Positions 1-14,364 of a stretch of 64,000 nucleotides of DNA are shown one piece after another. Origin of the DNA: Salminus brasiliensis (lineage: Eukaryota; Chordata; Actinopteri; Characiformes; Bryconidae). The notes under the pieces are model-generated. The model was not told the origin of the DNA and ran no database searches. It worked only from the letters and a program-made list of their open reading frames with translations. A program made the position numbers and the translations under genes. The number at the start of each line of letters is the position of its first letter. Position 1 is the stretch's first letter. Location of the stretch: NCBI RefSeq assembly GCF_030463535.1, contig NC_132896.1, forward strand, positions 30,407,023-30,471,022, given 5' to 3'.

Positions 1-3506
<3,506 letters not shown>

Positions 3507-3869
3507 GTCTGGAAGGAAAGAGACGATGAAGAATAAACCATATCATCATCATCATTATTATTATTATTTTCAACTGCACACTGTCATCCTGTACACACTT
3601 TACTACTAAATGCACTGCTATGGATGGTTTAGTGCATTTGGTCTCATTTGGTCTTATTTAGTAATTTGGGACAAAACCCATGTCCGGTTGATTAGCCTGC
3701 CAAAGAAGCCAATGTTACTCCACACAGCTCTTGGTTAAGACATGTTTGGTGTCCCAATCCACAGTATCTGTGTATAATTATTAGTTTTTCCACTTAAAAT
3801 TGAATTGAATTTAAGGTTTGTGCACCCTGTTACGTGATAGGAGTCAAATACACCTATAATACCCAACCC

Positions 3870-4060
3870 AACACATGGGGTACCACAGAAACCACTTGGC
3901 AACACCATAGCAACCACCTACATACATTTAGCAACTGTCTTGCAACCACAATAAAAACACTTAGCTCAGCAAAGCCATAGCAATCACCCGGTGTACCACA
4001 GCAACGACCTAGCAACACCCTAATAACCATGAGGATACCACAGCAACAGCCTGGAAGTGG
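3870..4060. repeat. Degenerate ACCACAGCAAC-type tandem repeat
   Basis: Imperfect head-to-tail copies of a phrase of about 20-30 bp, such as ACCACAGAAACCACTTGGCA, CATAGCAACCACCTA and CACAGCAACGACCTAGCAAC. They form a low-copy, diverged minisatellite upstream of clp1. No coding potential is evident. Confidence 0.55.
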
Positions 4061-4309
4061 GAACCACGTAAGCTGCGTTTTCTTCAGGAAATCCACTTTT
4101 CTATTGCTGTTCTTTAATATTTATCTACAAAGCTAATATTATATCATGTACAATTTGGGAGACTTCCATTTCTTGGTAACTACACGTGTCTGGTAGCTTC
4201 AGGATAAGACTAAGGAAGCACAGATTGGACACAGGCAGGTTTTGGGTAAGTGGGTAATTAAGTGAATTAGGTCAATTGGATTTGTTTGGGTGAACCACTC
4301 CTACTATCA

Positions 4310-4460
4310 ATAGCTGATCATCAGTGGTGGCAAATCCAGGTCCAGAAAGTACAAACCCGCCTCAGAACATTTTCTGGACCACAATCCTGGGGTGGGTTTT
4401 TAACACCTGGGCCTGAATTTGCCACCTGTACTGAAAACCACCACTTGTTTGCTGCTATGC
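4310..4460. repeat. Possible old dispersed repeat
   Basis: The segment contains inverted phrases: GGTGGCAAATCCAGGTCC near the left and GGGCCTGAATTTGCCACCTG near the right. The imperfect inverted symmetry suggests a decayed short inverted-repeat element. No second copy was recognised in the window. Confidence 0.3.
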
Positions 4461-4689
4461 CCTCCTTTAACACTCCAGGTGTGATCAATACTACCTCAGT
4501 GAGTGCTAATACTATACGACGTCTGCAAATGAGAAAACGACGAGACTAATATTAACCCGTGCTGTTTATTTTAGCCCACCATGTGTTCAGGTTAGTGGGT
4601 GGAAATGAACACAGGCGTTTCACCCGTTAGCAATCTTAGCTTAGCTCAGAGCACCAGCAGCTAACGTGGCTGCCCGGTTTATCTACTGG

Positions 4690-4870
4690 GCATAAGATCC
4701 TCCCCGAATCATTAAACATGTCTCCTACAAGTGTTTCAATAACGTTAAAGAGCGCAGTGCTGTATTTCCCTCCTTACTTTCCAGTAAAATCTCCAAAAGC
4801 GTCCGAGGGTCTTCAAATCACCCACCAGCGCCAAGCAGCTCGGGCGCCTGGCGATGACGTCAGACAGTAG
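4690..4870 (-). promoter_or_regulatory. Possible clp1 promoter and non-coding first exon
   Basis: An AG just before the clp1 ATG implies that translation begins in the second exon. About 1.3 kb upstream is a short CpG-containing stretch (CGCCAGGCGCCCGAGC on the minus strand, around 4840-4855). It is followed on the minus strand by a GTAAGG donor candidate near 4778. This fits a non-coding exon 1, as in mammalian CLP1. It is inferred from context only; no TATA box was seen. Confidence 0.3.
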
Positions 4871-5540
4871 CACACACGAGGTTTTCAATGTAAAGGTGCT
4901 TTGATCTGACAGAAATGTCATATATACATTTAACAAATTCCTGCTTATTACAAATAATATTGAACAGTGATTTGATAACATTCCTTATTAAATATATTGC
5001 CCTGCAATATATTTAATGTCTATTATATATATAGTGTCCTGCATTGTGTTTGCATGTTAATAAATTATATAAGTTAAAAAATGTCTTTTTTTATTATTAA
5101 TTATCATGGCAGTATCATTTGTGGTTAATTTTGATGTTTGATTTTGGTTTGTTTTGCAGAATAAATGACATAAAAATAACCCAACCTTGAAAAACTCTCA
5201 TCTTTAAGATGGCAACTAAGTACAAAGACATTTTTCAATGTAAAAAGATTATTCTGGAGAATTTTTATCTATTGGTTTTTTCATCATAAAACTACTGCCG
5301 ATCTCAAATTATGCCGAAGTGAATACAAAATGGAGATGCAGACATTTGAAATGATATTTTACATATAAATTAGTTTTTTTTTAAGAATGTATGCATGATC
5401 TATCATATACATCACATACCGAACTATATTTAATAATACAAACACCCTTTACCTTTATAGTAAACAATATCTTTAGATTGTTTAGACTGTATTTTTAAGG
5501 ATCACATTGCTACTATAACCGTGTGCCACAAAATGAGACA
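4871..5540. other. AT-rich spacer between clp1 and selenoh
   Basis: Very AT-rich spacer with short poly-T and poly-A runs. No ORF with family resemblance, RNA gene or recognisable repeat was seen. It separates the putative clp1 5' end from the selenoh polyadenylation signal. Confidence 0.6.
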
Positions 5541-5564
5541 AATTTGAAGTACAAATATAGAAGC

Positions 5565-5570
5565 TTTATT
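5565..5570 (-). terminator. selenoh polyadenylation signal
   Basis: AATAAA on the minus strand, about 410 bases past the SECIS core. This would give a 3' UTR of roughly 740 nt that contains the SECIS. Confidence 0.6.
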
Positions 5571-5981
5571 TATGGTGAGAACAGAAAACATTGTAAAACA
5601 ATCCAGTTTTAGGCAGGATGCATCTGTAACCCCAACTTGGTGCAGATTAGGGGGCTGACTGGTGTTTTACAAAAGCAGGAGTACTCAGTTAGCCTTATAA
5701 CCCAAGACAAAAACACAGGACTGCTGAATAGGAGGAGAGCTGATGGATATTTGTACTGGACAGTTTTCAGTTTCGGTCCAAGATATCCTGCTAAACTGAA
5801 AACTCCTGCTGTGACATACACAAAGCATCCACCAAGAAAACAACGACAGGTCTACTCAAACACTACTATACCAGTAAAACCACAGATCAGTCAGAACAGA
5901 TCAGATGACCTGAACTATTGGGATATGTGTGCAGAGAGGTAAAGCAGGAGATTACAAGGAGGGTGCAATAAGCAATGGTCA

Positions 5982-6049
5982 GGACGCCACGTTCATCAGA
6001 GAACAGACTGGAAGTCTTCCATTTGGTCCGTCCTCGTCATTATGCATCC
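5982..6049 (-). promoter_or_regulatory. SECIS element in the selenoh 3' UTR
   Basis: Read on the minus strand, a lower helix GGATGC/GCGTCC flanks an internal loop. The 5' ATGA quartet strand is at 6037-6040 and the 3' TGAT at 5995-5998. Above it a 10-bp stem forms, GAGGACGGAC with GTCTGTTCTC (two G-U pairs). The conserved AAA is at 6022-6024. A mini-helix TGGAA/TTCCA tops the structure, which makes it a form-2 SECIS. It recruits SBP2 and the Sec elongation factor so that the TGA at 7327-7329 is decoded. I folded it by hand; every core position expected of the motif is present. Confidence 0.92.
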
Positions 6050-6286
6050 ACGGAACCAAAGATGATTGACTGAAAATTTAAAATAAAAAATAAAAGTCAT
6101 TTTTGTGATTTTTGTTTATTTCCATTTTGGCAAGTTTGTTAAGCATTAATCCAACTTGTATGTGAATAATAGCTTCTGCCAAAAGCAATTAATGAATATG
6201 AAAGTACATCTATGAAAGAGTCACTTTCTATTAACATATTTGACACTCATACTCATTGACAAACATACCCATCTCCTCATAAATCT

Positions 6287-7676
6287 CTACTTGCTCTTCA
6301 GGGCATCTTCAAGCACAGTCACAACCTCTGCAGGATCCGGAAACTTCAGTTTACGGGGAGGACCCTTCTTGATGCCAGTCCACAGGACCACCTCTGCCAT
6401 AGAAAAGAAGTAAGGGAAAATAATGGCTCTTAACGTTTTTATCCATAAAACATACTTATAAATAATGTGATTGCTAGCTAGTCAGAGTCTAACAGCTGAG
6501 AAAAATATTATTTTATTTATTTGTTTGTTTGTTTATTTATTTATTTAAATTGTTGCACATTTCCAGACTTTTGCAAATGTATGTAAACAGCCGCTGAGAA
6601 ATACATCACTGGGGATATTGTCTACTTACAGAATCCCACTGGATCTATAAACAAGTGATAAAAATATATGCTAAGGTGCCACTGGTAGTGTTGTATTGCA
6701 TGCATATAGGTCCCAGACAGTGAGCATTAGTTTTTGGCAACGTGCAGTTAGTAGCAATCACAAGCAAGTCTTTTTGGGTTACTTAAAAAGACATGAATCA
6801 AGAGTGTGATAATTTAGGCACGCAATTTGCACTGTACTAAACTGATGGCTATAAGCTTTAATTTTTTTTAGGCTGTACGAGCCATATAGCCCCAATGCTT
6901 TCTCAAAATCTCACACACTGGTCATTTCTTGAATAATCAACAGTATACAACTATATACAATGTACATTTGCTTAACCATCACTTTATTCATCACATCACA
7001 GGGTCTGTTGGTATTGCAGTGTAAATGTTAAACGTATGGCTGGCTAATCCTGCCCCTGGAATCAAAGCCTTCACCATCATCTAGCTTATCATCACAAAGT
7101 GTGCTGAAACGAGACTCTGCTAGTTTTGGTTAAATAGTGTGTGAAAGTACATCAGTATTGTAGACACTGGTTTGTGCTCAGCTGTGCCATTACCTTTGCT
7201 TCCCTCCACTAGTGTGACCTCAAAGCTGTTCCGGCGAGGTTTCTGGGGGTTGAGCACCACATGCAGATCGGGATGCGCAGCCAGGAGTGCCTCACGGACC
7301 ACGTCGGCATTCCGACCATACACTCGTCAGCTTTTACTGAGAAAAAAAAACATCACAGCAATTATGTAAAAGCATGCTTGTTTTTTGGGTGAGAGCTCTA
7401 GAAAGGTAGTCACATCCCAACTATTATCTATCAGACATATATTGAAAATATACAAATATATAATTTCAGTGTCAACTATGTAAACAAAACATTATTTTTA
7501 AAACTATCTTTTAGCTTTAAAAAAAATTCAAAAGATAGAGTCTGATTCTGACCAGTGTTCGATGACCACTCTTTGGCCAAGATCGCCTGCGTCTTGTTCG
7601 GCCTCATTTACTTTATCCTTCTTTGCCTCTGGCTCCACCTCTGCACCAGCATCCACCTTGCGCTTCGCCCCACGAC

Positions 7677-7714
<38 letters not shown>

Positions 7715-8655
7715 TTCACACCATTTAGTTAAATCAGAATTGAGCGGATAAACAGACCTAAACATGTATACACACACACACACACACACATATCTAACCA
7801 TTCATGTTAAGCATTAAATCAGTGAACCTCAACCAAAACCGAGGGGCTGTTTGACTTATTGTATAGGTAAGAAAATACATATAATGTGAATGGATGTGCA
7901 GAGACCTGAAATGCTGGAGTGCAAATATTCTGTCTACAGAATTTAAGGTGCATTTGAGGTGGAAAAGCTTTGCCAATAGAATAGGTCATTCTGGAGCCCA
8001 GGCTGTGGGGCAGTGTGATCTAAACCCATCATCCTAATCATCCAACATCAGTACCAGACCTCTACTCTGCTACTCTTGTGGATGAATGCACTGAAATCAT
8101 CAGCAATAAAAACCTTCCTGGAGATCTGAAGTAGTTACTGCACAAAGAAAATCTCAATTAAGCAAATATCTTGATTTCAGAAGCAAGTGTCCACAAACTT
8201 TCCCTCGCTGATTGTTGGGTGTGCACTTCGTTCACGTTGCCGATAGGGGGCGACAGTACGCCTCAGCATTTTCTCACGTGGGTCCCTGTTACAAAATCCA
8301 GACTCCATCACCACCCGCCACCAGAGCCTGACCTCACTAACACCTTTGTGGCACTGAAAAAAGGGGCAGTATGTGCATGTCTACACAATTTGGGGCATTT
8401 AGGGCATTTAGGGCATGTCCGTTGTGCGCGTTGGCATCACCCGGAGCCCAAACTGTTGGCTAGTCCAAGATAAGTGAAGTCTTCTAGTAGAAAACGACGT
8501 AACCCGACCCTGGAGTGTTATCAGACAAACTAATTTGCCATTTAAGGCTAAAACGAGACCAAAATATCGTTCAGCCACAATGCACTAGAAGGCTAGTGCT
8601 AGCTAGCTAGCTATAGCTAAGTAAACAACGAACCTGCTTTAGCGCGAGGAGGCAT
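6287..8655 (-). CDS. selenoh: Selenoprotein H (in-frame TGA = selenocysteine)
   Basis: Four coding exons on the minus strand: 8634-8655, 7553-7676, 7194-7336 and 6287-6393, with stop TAG at 6287-6289. Phases match and give 396 nt, or 131 residues. The product starts MPPRAKAGRGAKRKVD, a basic nuclear-localisation-type N-terminus typical of this small nuclear redox protein. It then has VVIEHCKSU: exon 2 ends ...CACTG and exon 3 begins TAAAAGCTGACG. The joined codons read C-K-S-TGA-R-V-Y-G-R-N, the CxxU thioredoxin-like motif of the family. Exon 3 continues with PRRNSFEVTLVEGSK. Exon 4 gives WTGIKKGPPRKLKFP, a family signature. The TGA lies at 7327-7329. A SECIS element sits about 240 bases past the stop. 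The codon for the redox Cys is split by intron 2. In human the gene lies in the same chromosomal neighbourhood as CLP1 (11q12), so the pairing looks like conserved synteny. Confidence 0.96.
7680..7790. repeat. Two (CA)n tracts in selenoh intron 1
   Basis: CA repeats at about 7681-7709 and 7771-7789. On the minus strand the first forms the GT-rich tract directly before the exon 2 acceptor of selenoh, so its length could affect that splice site. Confidence 0.9.
7965..8205. mobile_element. Diverged R1-family element
   Basis: Begins TTTGCCAATAGAATAGG and ends near TTGATTTCAGAAGCAAGTGT. Both are R1 phrases and in the same order as in the intact copies. The middle is shortened and strongly diverged. 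Confidence 0.45.
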
Positions 8656-8720
8656 TCTGGAACGCTGCTGTAGCGGTTTTGGCGCGCGCTGTACTTCTGA
8701 ACAACTCCTCTGAGTGAATC
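8656..8720 (-). promoter_or_regulatory. Probable selenoh core promoter
   Basis: A short CpG cluster (GGCGCGCGCTG, read on the plus strand, around 8680-8692) lies immediately upstream of the selenoh ATG, in otherwise CpG-poor DNA. There is no TATA box. This is inferred from position and composition only. Confidence 0.35.
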
Positions 8721-9229
8721 AGTTAGTCCCTTCTATGAACCGACTCGGTGAACTGAATCGAACCCTTCCATCATTAAGCACAGGGTAGCTTTTTTCATCG
8801 CCACCTAACGTGGAGGAGGTAGGACCGCTCTGACCCCACTGGGTGTTTCTCAAAGCTGTAAAAAATATCTCAGTATTTAGACTAGATGCTTTAATAGATT
8901 ATTTAAGACCAAAGTGAGTCGCCGAAAAGAACCGCTCATATTGAATAGTCTTATTGATTCAGGCATGAGCTACAGGGGTCAAGGCCAAGCAGTGGCACCA
9001 CACGGTTTAATGTATATAGGCTTAGACTTGATCCTCTAGACTTTTGTGTGTCTGTGAACCCCTCGGTGATCAAAAAGCACCACTGGGTGAAATAACCAGC
9101 ATGAAGTATTATGTTACCAATCATGTCAATATATATATATATCAGAACTAACTCTCTCTCTTTACCCTCTCCGAGTAAATGGCCTCCCAACCCAACCTGC
9201 TGGAAGATTGCCCGCTGAGGTCCCCTCTA

Positions 9230-9715
9230 CCTGTGTCAAACCAGCTGCCACCTACCGGTCCAACCAGCGGGCCCCCCACCCACCACCACCCATAGCAGAC
9301 CAGCGGCTCACCCGCCTGCCGCTGCTGCCTGTTTGGTGGCCGTGTTGAAACCTAGATGGACTTGTGGCTGTCTGCCACTATTAATATCACCACTATTAAC
9401 TATCTGTTGTATCTGGTTTGGTCATTTTTATCAATAATGTTTAAATAGTTCTGATCAGAGGAGGATGGGTCGGGTCCCCCTTGTGAGTCTTGGTTCCTCC
9501 CAAGGTTTCTTCCTCCAGCTCTGAGGGAGTTTTTCCTTGCCACTGTCGCCGTTGGGGCTCACTGGGGGTCTTTGATCCTTCATGTCTTACGTTATTTTCA
9601 TCTTTTTTCTTTGTCTTTTATTAATTACTAATTATGTTAAGCTGCTTTGTGATGACAACAGTTGTAAAAAGCTTTACAAATAAATCTGACTTTACTTGAC
9701 TACATTATGCTTTAA
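9230..9715 (+). mobile_element. LINE/SINE 3'-end relic (L2-like tail)
   Basis: Contains GTCTTGGTTCCTCCCAAGG and GGAGTTTTTCCTTGCCACTG followed by GGGGCTCACTGGGGGTC. This block is widespread at the 3' ends of fish retroposons. It ends in AATAAATCTGACTTTACTTG, a degenerate TTGAC-type tail. No ORF is kept. Confidence 0.6.
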
Positions 9716-10274
9716 CTCTAAACAAGTTTCTCACCTATTTTACCAATAATGATGTCAGAATGTGACACAGTATTACTGGGACTATCAATCTGATCAGTGT
9801 GTAATTGTATTTTATATATATGATAATTTTGTTAACCAGTGCCACACCAGTTCTTATCTTGTCAATGTTAACCAGTAACTATTGACTTTTAGTCTTATCT
9901 CCAGCACATGTTCAGAATCAGGAGGCCTACTTTGCCTGTTAATTATAAACCAATTTTAAGCAGAAATAATGTGTACACTGTCTTTTTTGGTTGGAACGTA
10001 TCATCTTTGGAGCTCAAACTGTGCTCAATTTTTGGCAGTAAACCTATGCAACATATCTTATATACTTATATCTTATATCTTATTCACTTCATCTGCTAAC
10101 TTCTGCTGGGTAATAATGCATAAAATAAAAAAGTAATACATTTCAATACTCCATATTCAAAATTCATAATTATAAAAAAGTAAATGTATATTTTTATAAC
10201 AAATAATAATTAATAATAAATAATGAGAAGTTAAAGTTTATATTCAGATACACTGAAGAAAAACAATTAAAATT

Positions 10275-11357
10275 GGAATGACCAAGAGCTTGCTGGGCCT
10301 CAACACCCCCCTCTGCAACTGGATTCTGGACTTCCTGACAGGGAGGCCCCAGTTAGTCCGGTTCGGGGACAGCATCTCCAGCATGGAGATATTCGTAAAG
10401 TCAGCATACAGAGAGGAGGTGCAGCAGCTGACAGACTGGTGTACAGTCAACAACCTTCACTTGAATGTAGACAAGACCAAGGGAATGGTTGTTGACTTCA
10501 GGAAAACAAGACACGACCACTCTCCGCTCAACATCAACGGCTCCTCTGTGGAGACCGTTAAGAGCACCAAGTTCCTTGGTGTCCACTTAGCGGAGATCCT
10601 CACCTGGTCCCTGAACACAAGCTCTACAGCCAAAAAAGCTCAGCAGCGTCTCTACTTCCTCCGTCTCCCTCCACCCATCCTCACCCTCTTCTATAAAGGG
10701 GAAAATAGTGAGCATCCTATGCAGCTGCATTACTGCCTGGTTTGGGACCTGCACAGCCTCTGACAGCAAGACCCTCCAACGCATTGTGAGGACAGCTGAG
10801 AGGATCATCGGAGTCTCTCTCCCCTCCGTTATGGACATTTACACTGCCCGCTGCATCCGCAAAGCAACCAGCATTGTGGATGACTCCACCCACCCTTCAC
10901 ACAGACTGTTCTCCCTCCTGCCATCAGGAAGAAGGTACTGCAGCATCCGGTCCAACACGACCAGACTCTGCAATAGCTTCTTCCCCCAAGCCATCAGACT
11001 CCTCAACTCCAGAGACTGATGTTTTTTTTCTGTTCCATGCACACACACACTCTCTCTCTCTCTCACCATTTACCCCAGACAATATGGGAAGCATTGTCGC
11101 ACTAATAACTTTACTACCTCACTGGATTCAATATGTACTGCACACTGCATAATTTGCACACTACCTCTAAATTATTATTATTCTCTGTCTGTATTGTGTT
11201 GTGTTGTCTGTCCGCACTTGTTTGTTTGTGTTGCACTTGTGTCTTGTGTGCACTGTGTCTATGTTGCACCATGGTCCTGGAGGAACGTTGTTTCGTTTCA
11301 CTGTGTACTCTGTATGTAGTTGAAATGACAATAGAAACCCACTTGACTTGACTTGAC
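10275..11357 (+). pseudogene. LINE reverse transcriptase remnant, catalytic core deleted
   Basis: The conceptual protein starts [20 protein letters not shown] and jumps directly to [20 protein letters not shown] and FLGVHL. It then shifts frame into LQRIVRTAERIIGVSLPS and ends SFFPQAIRLLNSRD. This is the order of a fish CR1/L2/Rex-type RT. The segment that should carry GxPQGSxLSP and the FADD catalytic motif is absent between about 10375 and 10405. The element ends at 11346-11357 in TTGAC repeats, the usual tail. It is 5'-truncated, internally deleted and frameshifted, so it cannot make active RT. Confidence 0.85.
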
Positions 11358-11360
11358 ACT

Positions 11361-11366
11361 TTTATT
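11361..11366 (-). terminator. Candidate mif polyadenylation signal
   Basis: AATAAA on the minus strand about 420 bases past the mif stop, just outside the LINE tail. An earlier AATAAA at 11776-11781 is only 5 bases past the stop and is an unlikely signal. Confidence 0.4.
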
Positions 11367-11785
11367 GCCTTACCTAAGCTTTGACAGTGTTGCATATAAC
11401 ACACAGCATGGAGACCACAGACAGCCTCCTTTCTTTTTATGACATGTTTTAACTGCTTGTCCAATAAACTGTATTAGATCTCTTTGATATTTTATTATAA
11501 GAATACTTTTAGTATGTATTAATCTGGTTTTACACAGATTGACAGAATTACATTTCCAGCTTTTGTACTTCATTTGAAGCACTGAGAAATCCACCATCAG
11601 CAGGTAAATGTATAAGAAAATGGGAATGTCTGCAAAAAGCAACTACAAAATAAAAGCCACAGTTCTAGATAATCTACATGAAGTGCTGTGTAAGACATGC
11701 CATTTGTTTAGTGCTCTGCAGGCTACTGTTTCTGTAGCCGACGGGGTGAGTGCCCAGGAAATAGATGGAAAAGCCTTTATTTCCT

Positions 11786-13756
11786 TTAACCAAAGGTGGA
11801 GTTGTTCCAGGCTACGTTCGCTGCATCCATATCAATGAAGTTTATGTAGGTCCTGAAAAATAAATACAGAAATAAATTAAATAATAAAACTGTTGCACTG
11901 TTTACATTAAAAGTGAGTAGTGGGCCAAGAACTATGACTGATAGATCCAATTTATTCACACACTTGTCTAGAGAAGTATTGCCAATAGAATAGGACTCTC
12001 TGGAGCAGATAAACATGAACCTACTGGCACCATGCCTATTGACATTAGCAGCAGATCTGTTGAATCTTGTTGTGCTTCCTTAGACCACTTTTGGTAGGTA
12101 CTGACCACTGCATAGCAAGACCTGCCTAATGTTTTGAAGACGTTTACACCTTGGCTCTTGTCAAAGTGTGTCTTATGCTCGCCCAATTTCCTAAAGATTT
12201 ACACTGTTTTTCACTTTATCTGTCAGTGGTAGTAATGTTACATCTGACCAATGTATGTTAATAACATACCCCCTGCCTGTCCTTACTGTACATAAAACAA
12301 CACAGTGGGTTTTAGCAGTATTTTTGTATTAATGACAGCCCAAGCAAAGTTAACGGAGATAACGGAGATAACGGAGTTAACGAAAGCAAATGGGTTGTAT
12401 ACCTGCCCGGTGAAATGCCAAGGTGTTTCTCGAGGATGCCCATCAGCAGTTTGGAGTACTGCTTGTTCTGTGAGCCTCCAATCTTTCCGATGCTGTGGAG
12501 GGAGCAGAGAGCGCAGGGATGCGATGTGCCCCCAAACATCATCAACTGATCAGGAACGATGTGCACAGCGATGTACTAAAATACAGACACACACACACAC
12601 AAAGTTATATACCTTCATACTCCAATGATCTCCTGCTGTCTGTAATGTGCTGAGATGCTTCATATATCCACATCAATCCTGCACATCAATTTTTATTTAT
12701 TGTTATTAGCTCTTCTGTAACTTTTGTTGTATTTAGTATGAAAACGTAAGTTTCCCTGTATGCAAAATATACAGTACTGTGACTCTGCATTTTCCTTCGG
12801 GATCAATAAAATGTTATCCTTATAGACGTACAAGACAAATCTTTCATATTTACAGGTATTGAGATATTTCAAAGTTGCTGGTTTGCATAGCAACCCGTTT
12901 TCTAATACCTAGCAGAGTATGGAGGTGAGGTGCGACCCCCTTTGTAATGACAAACACAAGCACTCAAGTACTAGATTCTCAAGTACCAGCACCAGCCAGA
13001 GTGAGGGATGGGTGTATGTAAATTTAGGGGGGCATAAATATAATATGATAAGTTAAGAATTGGCCTGTTTTACAGTTTCACATTGTTTTTTTATGCAGAA
13101 TTTTGCATCTGAATGATCCCGATCCAACTATGCCAAGATACATACAACTGTCCATTCCAGGCCACCGTTACCCTTTATTTACCCTGGGTAAACACAAGGA
13201 GATTAAAAATGACTTTATACGAGGGAGCTATAATAATAAAAAAAAAAAACCCCACACCTGATTACCACTGACTACACACCTACAGGACTGCTGCACCTAT
13301 GAATAAAACAGCATCCCACATGCCTTTCACCTTGAGCGTGACTCAGGAGAGATGGTCAATGGAGGAGCTCCTTCATAACACTGCCCCATTCCCCAATTCC
13401 CATAAACTGCACACTGTAGGGTCTCCTTGCTGATGGAGCAGGGAGAGAGAGCTTCATCATGATGATGATTGAAGGTCTTGGGATTACAAGATTACATAAC
13501 ATGTCCAGTCTGCCTCGCTTTATTGCAACTGGGAAATTCACTGACCTAGATGACTGAAAGCTGAAGATGTGTGTGCTTCATACACACACACACACACACA
13601 CACGCTCATCAGGCGTACATGCATGCACGTGTGATGGTCCATACTCACATTGGCCGGTTTGCCCATCGCCCTGGCCAGCTCCTCTGTGATCTCAGACATC
13701 AGGGCTGCAGGAACCTTGTCTCTCCCCACGTTTGTGTTCACCACGAACATCGGCAT
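11786..13756 (-). CDS. mif: Macrophage migration inhibitory factor
   Basis: Three exons on the minus strand: 13649-13756 (108 nt), 12403-12575 (173 nt) and 11786-11852 (67 nt). Together they give 348 nt, exactly the 115 residues of the family. MIF is a secreted cytokine and phenylpyruvate tautomerase that works as a homotrimer. Exon 1 gives [18 protein letters not shown]; Pro2 becomes the catalytic N-terminal proline after Met removal. Exon 2 gives [16 protein letters not shown] and the CALC redox motif, then [12 protein letters not shown]. Exon 3 ends [15 protein letters not shown]. There is no signal peptide, as expected for this non-classically secreted protein. All borders are GT/AG. Intron 2 holds older transposon relics. 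A pyrimidine-rich stretch and CpGs lie upstream of the ATG. Confidence 0.97.
11962..12245 (-). mobile_element. Composite transposon relic: R1 fragment joined to Tc1 fragment
   Basis: The left 100 bases carry the R1 phrases GTATTGCCAATAGAATAGGA and GAGCAGATAAACATGAACCT. From about 12070 the sequence changes to Tc1-like transposase remnants (AGACCACTTTTGGTAGGTAC, GGCTCTTGTCAAAGTGTGTC). It ends with GTCAGTGGTAGTAATGTTA, the Tc1 terminal region. It lies in mif intron 2. Confidence 0.55.
13580..13604. repeat. (CA)n microsatellite
   Basis: Short CA run in mif intron 1, a few tens of bases from the exon 1 donor. Confidence 0.9.
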
Positions 13757-14364
13757 GACGGCAGGCTCAGCTTTCAGACCGGGCTTCAAATGACCAGCAC
13801 AATCATTCGCTACTGCCTGCCCTCTTCTTCCTCTTCCTCCTCCTCTTCCTCCCACAGAGTCCGGGTTTTATTACGATGACTCTTCAAGTCACGTGATAAA
13901 ACGCCAGAAAAGACGCGTACGCCCCCTGCTGGTGTGTGAACGCAGGTGTCCAAAACTGGAGGTAACTGCTGCTCTCGTAAAATCAGGGGTATTTGTAGGC
14001 ATGTGTTCTCCCATTGGGCCGGTATCATCATCTGCTCTTCTGGAAAAGCACGAGATGATGGAACATCGTTGTGAGGATTTGGTTGCATTAACCCTTCCAA
14101 CCCTAAAGGCCTGTATGTGGGCACGTACTGCAAATGATAAGTAACATTCAGAGTGACCGGTATCTATAGAGTAATTGATCATTTTAAAATAGTTAGTCTG
14201 TACATTATTACACTTATTGAATAATTAATCAGTAATAAATTAGTACATATTTAAAAAGTGGTAGTTATAGAATTATTACATTTACATTTTGAGCAATTAG
14301 TAGGTGCTTAGGTAGTTAATAAATAGTAAATGCTGAACAATTAGTGGTTACTGAATAGGCTACT

